The notes under the pieces: generated by a model
The model's database searches: none
What the model was told of the DNA's origin: nothing
The model's input: the letters and a program-made list of their open reading frames with translations, nothing else
Assembly: GCA_041395845.1 (NCBI GenBank)
Contig: JAWKZS010000010.1
Coordinates: forward strand, 73,152-137,151
DNA: 64,000 nt
Source of the DNA: Ch67 sp041395845
GTDB lineage: Bacteria; Pseudomonadota; Gammaproteobacteria; Pseudomonadales; Ketobacteraceae
Reading direction: 5' to 3'
Part shown: positions 51,083 through 59,897 of the stretch, piece by piece
Position numbering within the stretch: position 1 is the first letter of the stretch
Layout of the letters: every line of letters starts with the position of its first letter
Made by a program: the position numbers and the translations under genes

Positions 51083-51097
51083 TTTTGTCATACAAAA
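51083..51097. promoter_or_regulatory. Candidate RHH-regulator operator (TTTTGT-CAT-ACAAAA)
   Basis: Six-bp perfect inverted repeat with a 3-base spacer, about 23 bases upstream of the RHH gene start and on the promoter side of the porin-like gene. A close relative lies in front of the ABC1-type gene. Confidence 0.5.
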
Positions 51098-51277
51098 TAT
51101 ATCAGGCCTGCTCAGCCGTCAACCCGTCCGGGGGCGCGGTCAGACAGGGTTTTGAAGCAGTTGCTTTTTTGACCCTCCGGTGGGCGTCTTCTATACCTAA
51201 AGGACGTACCCCTGCAGCAGCTGCTGCTGATCCCGATGTTGTTCTGTGGAGTCCCGCCGGTGTTGAAACGCGTCTGC

Positions 51278-52864
51278 ATGATCTCTTCCCTGTCCCGCGC
51301 TGTAGGTCTGGCAATGATTGGGCTGTGCTGGTCTGGCCCCGTGTGGGCAGAATCGCTCGAGGAGCGGGTCAGTCAGCTGGAAAAGCAGCAGGAACGCCAG
51401 TCCAATGCGCTTGAGCTGGTCAGCGAGATGGCTGGCAAGGTGGAAGTGTCGGGATTTGTCAGTATCCGTGGTGGCCAGATCGATAGTGAAGAAACCAGCT
51501 ATGTCACCACGCTCACTGATGAATGGACTTTTTCGGAAGAAAGCGTCTTTGGACTCCAGTTCAATTCGACGCTGTCAGAAAGCATGTCGGCATCGCTGCA
51601 GTTGAAAGCCAGCGGCCTGAGGGATGGCGTTGAGTTCGAGTGGGCCTATCTGGAGTATGCCTTCCAGCCAGATCTCAAACTGCGTGCAGGGCGACTGCGC
51701 GCACCTGGATACATGTTGTCCGAGTATCTGGATGTGGGGTATGCGTATCCTTGGGCCCAGGTGCCCTATGAAGTGTATGGATGGCTGCCTTTCAACCGCT
51801 ATGAAGGTCTGGACCTTCGCCATTGGTTCAGTGTTGGCGATGCGGATCTTAGAGTGACAGCGTACGCAGGCACTTCGTCCGATCAGAAGTTGCGTCTGGG
51901 TAATTTCGAATACACGGATCAGACCAGTCGGTTTGCAGGACTGGAAGTACAGATGACTTATGATATTTACACATTCCGCGCAGGCTATTCCCGCTATCGG
52001 TTTGAATTGACTGGCTCGGCGCTGGATGTGTACCTGCTTCCGTTGGTGAACGGTGTCACCATTGTCCCGGGTATTGAGCCTTATGTTGGGGAAGTGAAAG
52101 TTCCCGGACTCATCGACTACGCGGATGACGTTATGTCCGGCGATGGCGTTACGCCTGGTTCAGGTTTTCTGACGGACATGATTCTGCTGTTCAGTGGTGA
52201 TGCCGATCCTGCCAATGACGCATTAATCCCGGTGCTGGAAAACGAACGCAGTGCGCTAGCTGCGCAGCTACAGCCCTATCAGCAGATTCCATCGATGAAC
52301 GAGGATACGTATGGCGAATTCTTCGGATTAGGGTTCAGCGCGGATAACGGTGAGTATCTGATAATGGCAGAACTGACGTCCTCCTATATCGAGGGTGTCT
52401 TTCCGGATGTCGAAGGTGGCTATGTGCTGGTTGGCTACCGGTTTGGTAACTGGATGCCTTATGTCAACGTAGCCACCGTCTATACAGTGGGGAATAACGA
52501 TTTTCCGGCACTGGTGCCGATTCAGGGTAATCCAGTGATCGAGGCGGCCATACCTGGATACGGGCAGTTGGTAGAGGGAGCAAACCTGTTCACAGGGGGG
52601 CTCATTGCTGCGATGAACGCGTTGCGGCTGGAGCAGGATACCTACACGTTAGGTGTGCGTTGGGATCCAGCGGTATCGTTGGCCATAAAAGCTGAAATGT
52701 TTTATGCCAACATGTCAGATGGCAGCTACGGTTTCGCGTTGCCCAAACAGTTGCTTGAGCTGGCAGCAGGAAATTCCAGCGGTCGTTCGGTGGACGAGAT
52801 CACAATTTCGTCCCCTGAAGAGAACGTAACCGGTGTGCGCGTTTCCATCGACGTTGTGTTCTGA
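51278..52864 (+). CDS. Porin-like outer-membrane protein
   Basis: A 528-residue protein with a signal peptide (LAMIGLCWSGPVWAES), an N-terminal coiled coil (LEERVSQLEKQQERQSNALE) and then alternating hydrophobic/aromatic strands (DLKLRAGRLRAPGYMLSEY, WFSVGDADLRVTAYAG, YTFRAGYSRYRFE) ending in a terminal phenylalanine (VRVSIDVVF), as outer-membrane beta-barrels do. The ATG at 51278 keeps a clean signal peptide; an upstream ATG at 51236 is possible. The coiled coil before the barrel resembles trimeric porins. It heads a signalling operon. Codon usage looks somewhat less GC-rich than in neighbours. Confidence 0.75.
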   Translation: MISSLSRAVGLAMIGLCWSGPVWAESLEERVSQLEKQQERQSNALELVSEMAGKVEVSGFVSIRGGQIDSEETSYVTTLTDEWTFSEESVFGLQFNSTLSESMSASLQLKASGLRDGVEFEWAYLEYAFQPDLKLRAGRLRAPGYMLSEYLDVGYAYPWAQVPYEVYGWLPFNRYEGLDLRHWFSVGDADLRVTAYAGTSSDQKLRLGNFEYTDQTSRFAGLEVQMTYDIYTFRAGYSRYRFELTGSALDVYLLPLVNGVTIVPGIEPYVGEVKVPGLIDYADDVMSGDGVTPGSGFLTDMILLFSGDADPANDALIPVLENERSALAAQLQPYQQIPSMNEDTYGEFFGLGFSADNGEYLIMAELTSSYIEGVFPDVEGGYVLVGYRFGNWMPYVNVATVYTVGNNDFPALVPIQGNPVIEAAIPGYGQLVEGANLFTGGLIAAMNALRLEQDTYTLGVRWDPAVSLAIKAEMFYANMSDGSYGFALPKQLLELAAGNSSGRSVDEITISSPEENVTGVRVSIDVVF

Positions 52865-52870
52865 TTGCCC

Positions 52871-53320
52871 ATGCTGAAGCGGCTACTGGTTTTTCTGATT
52901 GGCTTCAGCCTGATGACATTTGCCTCCGCCCAGGGGCAGGTGGAGCTGTATGTCATCGTCAATGCCAACAACTCCCTCGACAGCCTGAGCGCCGATCAGC
53001 TGGAGCGACTTTTTCTGCTGAAAACCAAACGGTTTGAAAACGGGGAAAGCGCCGAGCCAGTGAATCAGAGTGAGGGTTCCAAAGCGCGGGAACTGTTCAA
53101 CGAGAAAGTACTGCAGCGTAACGAGCAACAGCTGAAATACTACTGGTCGCGCAAGATGTTTTCCGGCAGCGACAAGCCACCACCGATTGCGGTGAGCAAC
53201 TCTGATACCGAAACCTTCGTGAGTGAACATCCTGGCGGCGTGGGTTACCTGACACGGCAGCCGCAAAGCGATCAGGTCAAAGTCGTGCTGACCGTGAAGC
53301 GTCAGGCAGGTGGACGATGA
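52871..53320 (+). CDS. Small PstS-like periplasmic substrate-binding protein
   Basis: A 149-residue protein with a signal peptide (LLVFLIGFSLMTFASAQG). VIVNANNSLDSLSADQLERL, then RELFNEKVLQRNEQQLKYYW and the C-terminal HPGGVGYLTR resemble the lone lobe seen in short phosphate-binding-like (PstS/PBP-like) proteins. No transporter subunits are near. Its stop codon overlaps the next start as ATGA, so it may be the periplasmic sensor partner of the adjacent hybrid kinase (inference). Confidence 0.75.
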   Translation: MLKRLLVFLIGFSLMTFASAQGQVELYVIVNANNSLDSLSADQLERLFLLKTKRFENGESAEPVNQSEGSKARELFNEKVLQRNEQQLKYYWSRKMFSGSDKPPPIAVSNSDTETFVSEHPGGVGYLTRQPQSDQVKVVLTVKRQAGGR

Positions 53321-56300
53321 CTAACCGTGTGCGTCATGTGTCGATCAAGGCCCGCCTGATCATTCTGTCGCTGATTGGTTTGATCGGCTTTTCCGCAATC
53401 CTGGTGGGGAACCTCTCGTTCTTCAAGAAAACCAACGAAAAGCTTTCGACGTTGCAGAGTACTGATCTGCGCATGGTGCAGATTGCCAGCGAGCTGCAGG
53501 TAGGTCTCACCGATCTCAACCGGCTGTTCGAAGCTGCGGTGGTCGAAATCGACGAAGACACGCTGGCGGATGCGTTGAAGCTGGCAGAGGCGCAGAAGCG
53601 CCAGATCACCGCGCTGGGTCAGCTGACCAATGGCATGCAGGATCAGCACCGTATCCTGGCGAATACCTTTGATCGCTACGTGGCAGAAAACCGTGCCTAC
53701 GTGGAAGATGTAATTGCTGGACGTTATGCCGGTGATGCCATGTACAGTGCTTTCTCGTCTGCGCTGCAGCGACGGGAAGATTATGATCAGCTGTTGCGGG
53801 GTATGACGCGCAACATCAACGCGAACTTTACCGGCACGTTGCAGCTGCTTCGAGACAGCTCCATCGATGCGACCGAACGTCAGTTCACCTTTGCCGCGCT
53901 GCTGTTCCTGCTGTTTGCCCTGGCCATTATCTGGTTCATCCGCATGATTACCCAGGCCATTGATAACGTGATCGGTGTTGCCGGACAGATTGCCGATGGC
54001 AATCTGGATGTGCAGGTTGACACGTCAGGCAGCGAAGAATTCCGCCGCCTGTTCGGTGCGTTGGACGTGATGCGTGGTCGCCTGAAACAGCAATATGTCG
54101 AAAACGAACAGCGCCAGAAGCGTCAGCAGCAATTGGCCCAGTTGAACGAGTCGCTGCGCGGCGAAAAGACGGAACAGACACTGGGTGACAATATCCTCAG
54201 TTGCCTTGCGCAGCAGATGGGAGCGCTGGTCGGTGCCTTTTATCTGTATGAGCAGAACGAACTGGTATTGAAAGCCAGTTATGCCTACGCCGTGCGCAAA
54301 GCTGGTCGTCACCGTTTTGCCTTGGGCGAATCCCTGGTCGGTCAGGCTGCACTGGAACAGAAACTGATTGTTGTCCGTGATCTGCCGGCAGGTTACACCC
54401 CGGTGGCGTCTGGACTGGGCGAGGCCGTTCCGGCAGAAGTACTGCTGTTGCCGCTGGTACTCAATGGACGTTTGCTGGGCGTGATAGAGTTGCTGGCGTT
54501 TCGCGCCTTCACGGCGGAAGACCTGGAATTTCTCCAGCGCGGCAGTGAAGCGATGGCGATCGCGCTCAACTCCGCCTTGTCACGGACAGAATTGTCGCGG
54601 GCCCTGGAACAGACCCAACAGCAGACCGATGCCCTGGAGCGTCAGCAGGAGGAATTGCGCGCTACCAACGAAGAACTGGAGGAACAGGCAAGCATTCTGC
54701 GTGCCTCGGAAGAAAGCCTGCAGCGGCAACAGGAAGAGCTGCGGGTGATGAATGAGGAGCTGGAGGAACGCAATCGTCAGCTGGATCGCCAGAAAGAAGA
54801 AATCGCCCGCAACAATGCTGCTCTTGAACGTTCGCGGCAGGAACTGCAGGAAAAAGCCCGTCAGCTGGAAATGAGTGGCCGCTACAAATCCGAATTCCTG
54901 TCGACCATGTCCCACGAATTGCGCACCCCGCTCAACAGCATCCTGATTCTTTCCCAGGGCCTGATGGAAAACAAGGCGGGCAATCTTGATACCAAGCAGG
55001 CTGAGCATGCCCGTGTCATTCATTCATCGGGCCGCGATCTGTTGCTGCTGATCAACGATATTCTGGATCTGTCCAAGGTAGAAGAAGGCAAGCTCGAACT
55101 GTTGCCGGAAAAAATTGCGCTGGCGGTGCTGGTGGAAAAACTGCGCGCCCAGTTCGACGCTCAGGCAGAAAGCAAAAAACTGGCATTCAATATCCGGCTG
55201 GCGCCGGGCTGTCCGCAGGATGTTGTGGTCGACGAGCAGCGTGTGACGCAGATACTGCGGAACTTCCTGTCGAATGCTTTCAAATTTACTCACAAAGGCT
55301 CTGTTGATCTTGAGGTGGAACCGGCGCGCGGAGGCAATGGGCAACATCCGTCGGCATCGGGTGTCATTGCCTTCCGCGTCCGTGATACCGGTATCGGCAT
55401 ACCGGCGGACAAGCAACAGCTGATCTTTGATGCCTTCCAGCAAGTGGATGGCACGATCAGCCGAAAATACGGTGGCACCGGGCTCGGACTCACCATATCG
55501 CGCAAGCTGGCGGAGTTGATGGGCGGGAAAATTACCGTGGAAAGTCACGGTCAGAATCAGGGTTCCACCTTCAGCCTGATCATTCCTGCGGTGACGCAGA
55601 CTACGGCGGTGGTGAGGGACGAACCCGTCAGAATTCAGCTGCCGGCACCGATGTTTGCGCCTGAAGCAGCCCAGGCTACCCGCACGATACTGATCGTCGA
55701 AGACGATGTGGAGTTCAGCCGGATTCTGCATGGGCTGGCGGAAGAATACGGCTTTGAAGCGACCTGCGTACACACGGCGGCGGCTGCTTATCAATATCTC
55801 GAATCCAGCCTGCCGGGGTCGATCATTCTTGATCTTGGCTTGCCGGATGCACCCGGTCAGCAGTTTCTGTCGCATCTGAAATCACACCCCCGCACCTGTG
55901 ATATTCCGGTGCACGTCATTTCCGGCAATCCCGACGTGGCACCACGTGATCTGCTCGGCGCCAGTGAATTCATTGCCAAACCATTCGGACGTGATCGGCT
56001 GGATCAGCTGTTCACTGATATTGCCGATGACCTGAAAGCGGTTTCCGGACGGGATGTGCTGGTGATCGAAGACGATCCGGTCCAGTGCGACCAGTTACAG
56101 GAAAATTTTACCAGTCGGGGGATTGTGTGTGACCTTGCCGGATCAGCCGATGCCGCGCTGGAACGGCTCGCCGGCAAGCGCTATGGCGCGATCATCCTTG
56201 ACCTGGATCTGCCCGACCATAACGGATTTGAACTGCTGGAAAAAATCGCTCATGACAAGGACCCGCATACTCATATCATTATTTACACCGCGCGCGATCT

Positions 56301-56844
56301 TTCGCGGAAACAGGATGCCGATCTGCGCCGCTACGCTGATCGCATAATTCTGAAGACCGACCAATCCATCGCCCGGCTGTTGAATGAAACCTCGCTGTTT
56401 CTGCACTGGTTGCAGGATAAAGACGCACCCCACGACAGCGGAGAAAAGCCAGAAGCCGGCGTCAGTCTCGAACCCGGACACCAGATATTGCTGGTGGATG
56501 ATGATATCCGCAATCTCTACTCACTTTCGTCAGTGCTGGAAGACGCCGGGCTCGACGTGGTAACAGCGAGTACCGGTGTCGAAGCTCTCGAAATGCTCGA
56601 CAGCAAGCCGGATGTCGATCTGATCCTGATGGATATCATGATGCCGGAAATGGATGGCTTCGAAGCCATGAAGCGCATTCGTGCCAGTGAGCGTCACAAG
56701 GATATTCCCATCATTGCGCTGACTGCGAAAGCCATGCGGGATGATCGTGCCCGCTGCATCGAAGCCGGTGCCAATGATTACATGTCAAAGCCGGTGGATA
56801 CCGGCAAGCTGAAAGCGGTCGTCAAACTGTGGTTGCGGCAGTAA
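53317..56844 (+). CDS. Hybrid sensor histidine kinase with GAF domain and three receivers
   Basis: A 1175-residue protein. Two transmembrane helices (about 12-32 and 190-212) flank a periplasmic sensor; a HAMP domain, a GAF domain (about 290-420) and a long coiled coil (about 430-520) follow. The phospho-acceptor is H533 in MSHELRTPLNS. The ATPase has NAFKFTHKG, DTGIGI and GGTGLGLTISRKL. Three receiver domains start at about 788, 912 and 1055 (LIVEDDVEFSR, VIEDDPVQ, LLVDDDIRN), the last with DIMMPEMDGFEAM. It is preceded and followed by overlapping genes, so it belongs to one co-translated unit. Confidence 0.93.
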   Translation: MTNRVRHVSIKARLIILSLIGLIGFSAILVGNLSFFKKTNEKLSTLQSTDLRMVQIASELQVGLTDLNRLFEAAVVEIDEDTLADALKLAEAQKRQITALGQLTNGMQDQHRILANTFDRYVAENRAYVEDVIAGRYAGDAMYSAFSSALQRREDYDQLLRGMTRNINANFTGTLQLLRDSSIDATERQFTFAALLFLLFALAIIWFIRMITQAIDNVIGVAGQIADGNLDVQVDTSGSEEFRRLFGALDVMRGRLKQQYVENEQRQKRQQQLAQLNESLRGEKTEQTLGDNILSCLAQQMGALVGAFYLYEQNELVLKASYAYAVRKAGRHRFALGESLVGQAALEQKLIVVRDLPAGYTPVASGLGEAVPAEVLLLPLVLNGRLLGVIELLAFRAFTAEDLEFLQRGSEAMAIALNSALSRTELSRALEQTQQQTDALERQQEELRATNEELEEQASILRASEESLQRQQEELRVMNEELEERNRQLDRQKEEIARNNAALERSRQELQEKARQLEMSGRYKSEFLSTMSHELRTPLNSILILSQGLMENKAGNLDTKQAEHARVIHSSGRDLLLLINDILDLSKVEEGKLELLPEKIALAVLVEKLRAQFDAQAESKKLAFNIRLAPGCPQDVVVDEQRVTQILRNFLSNAFKFTHKGSVDLEVEPARGGNGQHPSASGVIAFRVRDTGIGIPADKQQLIFDAFQQVDGTISRKYGGTGLGLTISRKLAELMGGKITVESHGQNQGSTFSLIIPAVTQTTAVVRDEPVRIQLPAPMFAPEAAQATRTILIVEDDVEFSRILHGLAEEYGFEATCVHTAAAAYQYLESSLPGSIILDLGLPDAPGQQFLSHLKSHPRTCDIPVHVISGNPDVAPRDLLGASEFIAKPFGRDRLDQLFTDIADDLKAVSGRDVLVIEDDPVQCDQLQENFTSRGIVCDLAGSADAALERLAGKRYGAIILDLDLPDHNGFELLEKIAHDKDPHTHIIIYTARDLSRKQDADLRRYADRIILKTDQSIARLLNETSLFLHWLQDKDAPHDSGEKPEAGVSLEPGHQILLVDDDIRNLYSLSSVLEDAGLDVVTASTGVEALEMLDSKPDVDLILMDIMMPEMDGFEAMKRIRASERHKDIPIIALTAKAMRDDRARCIEAGANDYMSKPVDTGKLKAVVKLWLRQ

Positions 56845-57689
56845 TGACAGATGTCAGCATGGATGACGCGGACCTGGACGAATTCGAAATCGAGGTCGAG
56901 TGTCTGATTCAGGCGCTGTATCTGCGCTGGGGCTATGATTTTCGCGGTTACTCGCGGCCATCGCTGCGCCGGCGAGTTGCCCGCTACCTGACCGAAAGCA
57001 ACTATGCCCGCATGGCAGATCTGCAACATGATCTGGTGCGCGATAAACAGCGGTGCCAGCACTTCGTGCGCGGGCTTACCATCAATGTCACCGACATGTT
57101 TCGCGATCCCGCGTTCTATCAGGTGTTACGCAGCGCAGTGATACCGGAATTGCGCAGCCATCCCTTCATCAAGATCTGGCATGCAGGCTGCGCCACCGGT
57201 GAAGAAGCCTACTCCATGTCGATTCTGTTGCAGGAAGCAGGGTTGGGTGACCGGGCCGTTATTTATGCCACCGACATCAACGGCAAGGTGCTGGAACAGG
57301 CCCGCAAAGGTGTCTATCACGAACACACCCTCGAAAGCGCCAGGGAAAACTACCGGCTGGGCGGTGGCAGCGCGCGTTTCGACGACTACATATCCACCGG
57401 CTACGAGCGTTTCATCATGGCGCCGGAGTTGAAAAAAAACATGGTGTTCACGACCCATGATCTTGTTGTGGATCAGGCATTTGGCGAAATGCAGCTGGTG
57501 ATCTGCCGTAATGTGCTGATCTATTTTCGCCGCGAACTGCAGGAGCGGGTGCTAACCTTGTTTTATCAGAGTCTGGATCTGGGAGGTTTTCTCGGGCTGG
57601 GCATCAAGGAATCGCTCAATGCGTTTCCTAACATAAATAGCTTCAGGGCGGTGAATGCAGATGTACGCCTGTACCAACGAATCAACTGA
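56844..57689 (+). CDS. cheR: CheR-type protein-glutamate methyltransferase
   Basis: A 281-residue protein whose ATG overlaps the kinase stop as TAATG. RWGYDFRGYSRPSLRRRV and LTINVTDMFRDPAFY form the CheR N-terminal domain. The S-adenosylmethionine motif is HAGCATGEEAYSMSILLQEA (about 113), and LVICRNVLIYF follows. It would methylate glutamates in receptors or another partner. No CheB or methyl-accepting receptor is in the window. The length is standard, with no TPR tail. Confidence 0.92.
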   Translation: MTDVSMDDADLDEFEIEVECLIQALYLRWGYDFRGYSRPSLRRRVARYLTESNYARMADLQHDLVRDKQRCQHFVRGLTINVTDMFRDPAFYQVLRSAVIPELRSHPFIKIWHAGCATGEEAYSMSILLQEAGLGDRAVIYATDINGKVLEQARKGVYHEHTLESARENYRLGGGSARFDDYISTGYERFIMAPELKKNMVFTTHDLVVDQAFGEMQLVICRNVLIYFRRELQERVLTLFYQSLDLGGFLGLGIKESLNAFPNINSFRAVNADVRLYQRIN

Positions 57690-57752
57690 ACCGAACAGAT
57701 TGCCTTGCTGGCCTCCGTCCATGGGTGAGGTGCCGGATTTCGGGAGCATGCC

Positions 57753-59885
57753 ATGAAACAAAGCATACTCATCGTTGATGATCAGCGCGCCAATCTGGTG
57801 GCGCTCGAATCCACGCTTGCGGAACTGGATGTGGATATCATCCCCGCGACATCCGGGCCTGAAGCGTTGTCGATTCTGCTCAAGCAGAATGTGGCGCTGG
57901 TGTTGCTCGATGTGCAGATGCCGGGCATGGATGGCTTTGAAGTCGCGTCGCTGATGCGGCAGCGCACCAAGACCCGCAACACACCGATTATTTTTCTAAC
58001 TGCCATCAACCAGGAAGACCGCTACGTTTTCAAAGGCTATGAAAGCGGTGGTGTCGATTTTATTTTCAAGCCCTATGATCCATTCATCCTGGTCAGCAAG
58101 GTTAGGGTGTTTCTTGAGCTCGATCTGCGGCAGCGCCAGCTTGAAGATACGCTCAACAAATTACGCCAGCTGAAAACCAGTAATGAAATTCTGCTGCGCT
58201 CGGTGGGTGAGGGAATCATCGGCGTCTCCGTGGATGGCATCATTACCTTCGTCAATCCCGCTGCCGAGATGGTGCTATCCTGTGTGTCCACCGATCTGAT
58301 CGGTCAGCCGATTTACCGCAGCGTCGTCATCACCGCGCAACAGGCCGAAAATCCGTCCTGGGTGGATTCCAAGATCTACAAGTTCTGCTCCCAGGGGCAG
58401 GCTTATCACACTGATGTGGCTGTCTTCCGCACCTATGCCAATCGCATGATTCCCGTTGAATACACCGCCAGTCCAACCCATCTGCCCAACGGCGGCTTTG
58501 ATGGTGTGGTGATCGTGTTCAAGGATATTACCGAGCGCAAGAAGATCGAAGAAAAGCTCAATTACATGGCGCAGTACGATGCCCTGACCGGTTTGGGCAA
58601 TCGCAATCTGTTCAATTCCGCACTCAACAACGCCATTACTTTCAGCCGGCACAGCCACCAGACCTTCGCGCTGCTGTTCATGGATCTCGACCGCTTCAAG
58701 CAGGTGAACGACACACTGGGTCATAATGCCGGTGACCAGTTGCTGAAAGAAGTGGCGCGACGCATATCCGACAGCATCCGGGATACCGATATTCTCTGCC
58801 GTTTGGGCGGTGACGAGTTCACCATCATTATCAACGGAAAATCAGTGGAACAGGCGTCGTTGCGTATTTCAGAAAAAGTGATTGGCGCGCTGTCCCGGCC
58901 GTTCGAGATTTTCGGGCAGGAGCTCTACGTCGGGGCGAGTATCGGTATCGTGTATTACCCCGGCATGGGCGAGGATGCCCATGAGCTGATCAAGAATGCC
59001 GACATGGCGATGTATCAGGCCAAGCACGAAGGACGCAACCGCTACAAAGTATTTGAGCACGGCATGAAGGCGCAGGTCGAAGAATCGATGGCGCTGGAAA
59101 TCGAATTGCGCCGTGCCGTGGACAGCATGGATTTCTGTCTGCATTACCAGCCCAAGGTGGATATGCGTACGGGTGCTGTCATCGGTGCCGAAGCCCTGGT
59201 GCGCTGGAAACTCGGTGATCGTATGGTGTCACCCGCCGTGTTCATCCCCGTCGCAGAAGAAACCGGATTGATCGGAGCCATCGGGCGCTGGGTATTCCAG
59301 ACGGCCTGTCGTCAACTCTGCTATTGGCATGATCATTTTGCATTGCCGGAGGATTTTCGCGTCGCAATCAACGTATCAGTTCAGCAGCTTGAAGACGCCA
59401 ATCTGATGAGCGAGCTGATGCAGATCATGCAGGATCATGGTGTGCAAAGTGAATGGCTGGAACTGGAAATTACCGAAAGCCTGCTGATGGAACGCACCCG
59501 GGAAAATATCGAACGGCTTACGGCAATTCGTGCCCAGGGCTGTGGCGTTGCGCTGGATGATTTTGGTACCGGCTATTCATCCATGGGTTATCTGGCGCAG
59601 CTGCCGCTCACCGTCATGAAGATCGACAAGACGTTTATCGACGACATTCACCAGGCCCGCGGCAGCGCCATCGTATCGGCCGTACTGGCGTTGGCGCGTG
59701 GGCTCGATGTCGAAGTGGTGGCCGAGGGTGTGGAGCATGCCGACCAGGCGCAGGAACTGTTGCGACTGGGATGTCATCTTGCCCAGGGCTACCATTTCTA
59801 CCGCCCGCTGCCAGTCGACCAGCTGGAGGCCCTGCTGGGAAAGAGCTTCGGTTTGCGTCCGCACAGCCAGTCGGAGCTGGGCTGA
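57753..59885 (+). CDS. REC-PAS-GGDEF-EAL signalling protein
   Basis: A 710-residue protein. An N-terminal receiver has ILIVDDQRANL with the acceptor Asp in LLDVQMPGMDGFE. A PAS domain follows (about 135-260). The diguanylate cyclase motif GGDEF is intact at 352-356 in RLGGDEFTII. The EAL phosphodiesterase domain begins with EALVRWK, with LELEITES and DDFGTGYSSMGYL. Both catalytic signatures are intact, so it could make or break c-di-GMP. It lies 63 bases after cheR and probably receives the phosphoryl signal of the upstream kinase. Confidence 0.93.
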   Translation: MKQSILIVDDQRANLVALESTLAELDVDIIPATSGPEALSILLKQNVALVLLDVQMPGMDGFEVASLMRQRTKTRNTPIIFLTAINQEDRYVFKGYESGGVDFIFKPYDPFILVSKVRVFLELDLRQRQLEDTLNKLRQLKTSNEILLRSVGEGIIGVSVDGIITFVNPAAEMVLSCVSTDLIGQPIYRSVVITAQQAENPSWVDSKIYKFCSQGQAYHTDVAVFRTYANRMIPVEYTASPTHLPNGGFDGVVIVFKDITERKKIEEKLNYMAQYDALTGLGNRNLFNSALNNAITFSRHSHQTFALLFMDLDRFKQVNDTLGHNAGDQLLKEVARRISDSIRDTDILCRLGGDEFTIIINGKSVEQASLRISEKVIGALSRPFEIFGQELYVGASIGIVYYPGMGEDAHELIKNADMAMYQAKHEGRNRYKVFEHGMKAQVEESMALEIELRRAVDSMDFCLHYQPKVDMRTGAVIGAEALVRWKLGDRMVSPAVFIPVAEETGLIGAIGRWVFQTACRQLCYWHDHFALPEDFRVAINVSVQQLEDANLMSELMQIMQDHGVQSEWLELEITESLLMERTRENIERLTAIRAQGCGVALDDFGTGYSSMGYLAQLPLTVMKIDKTFIDDIHQARGSAIVSAVLALARGLDVEVVAEGVEHADQAQELLRLGCHLAQGYHFYRPLPVDQLEALLGKSFGLRPHSQSELG

Positions 59886-59897
59886 GCGCCCAGCCAC

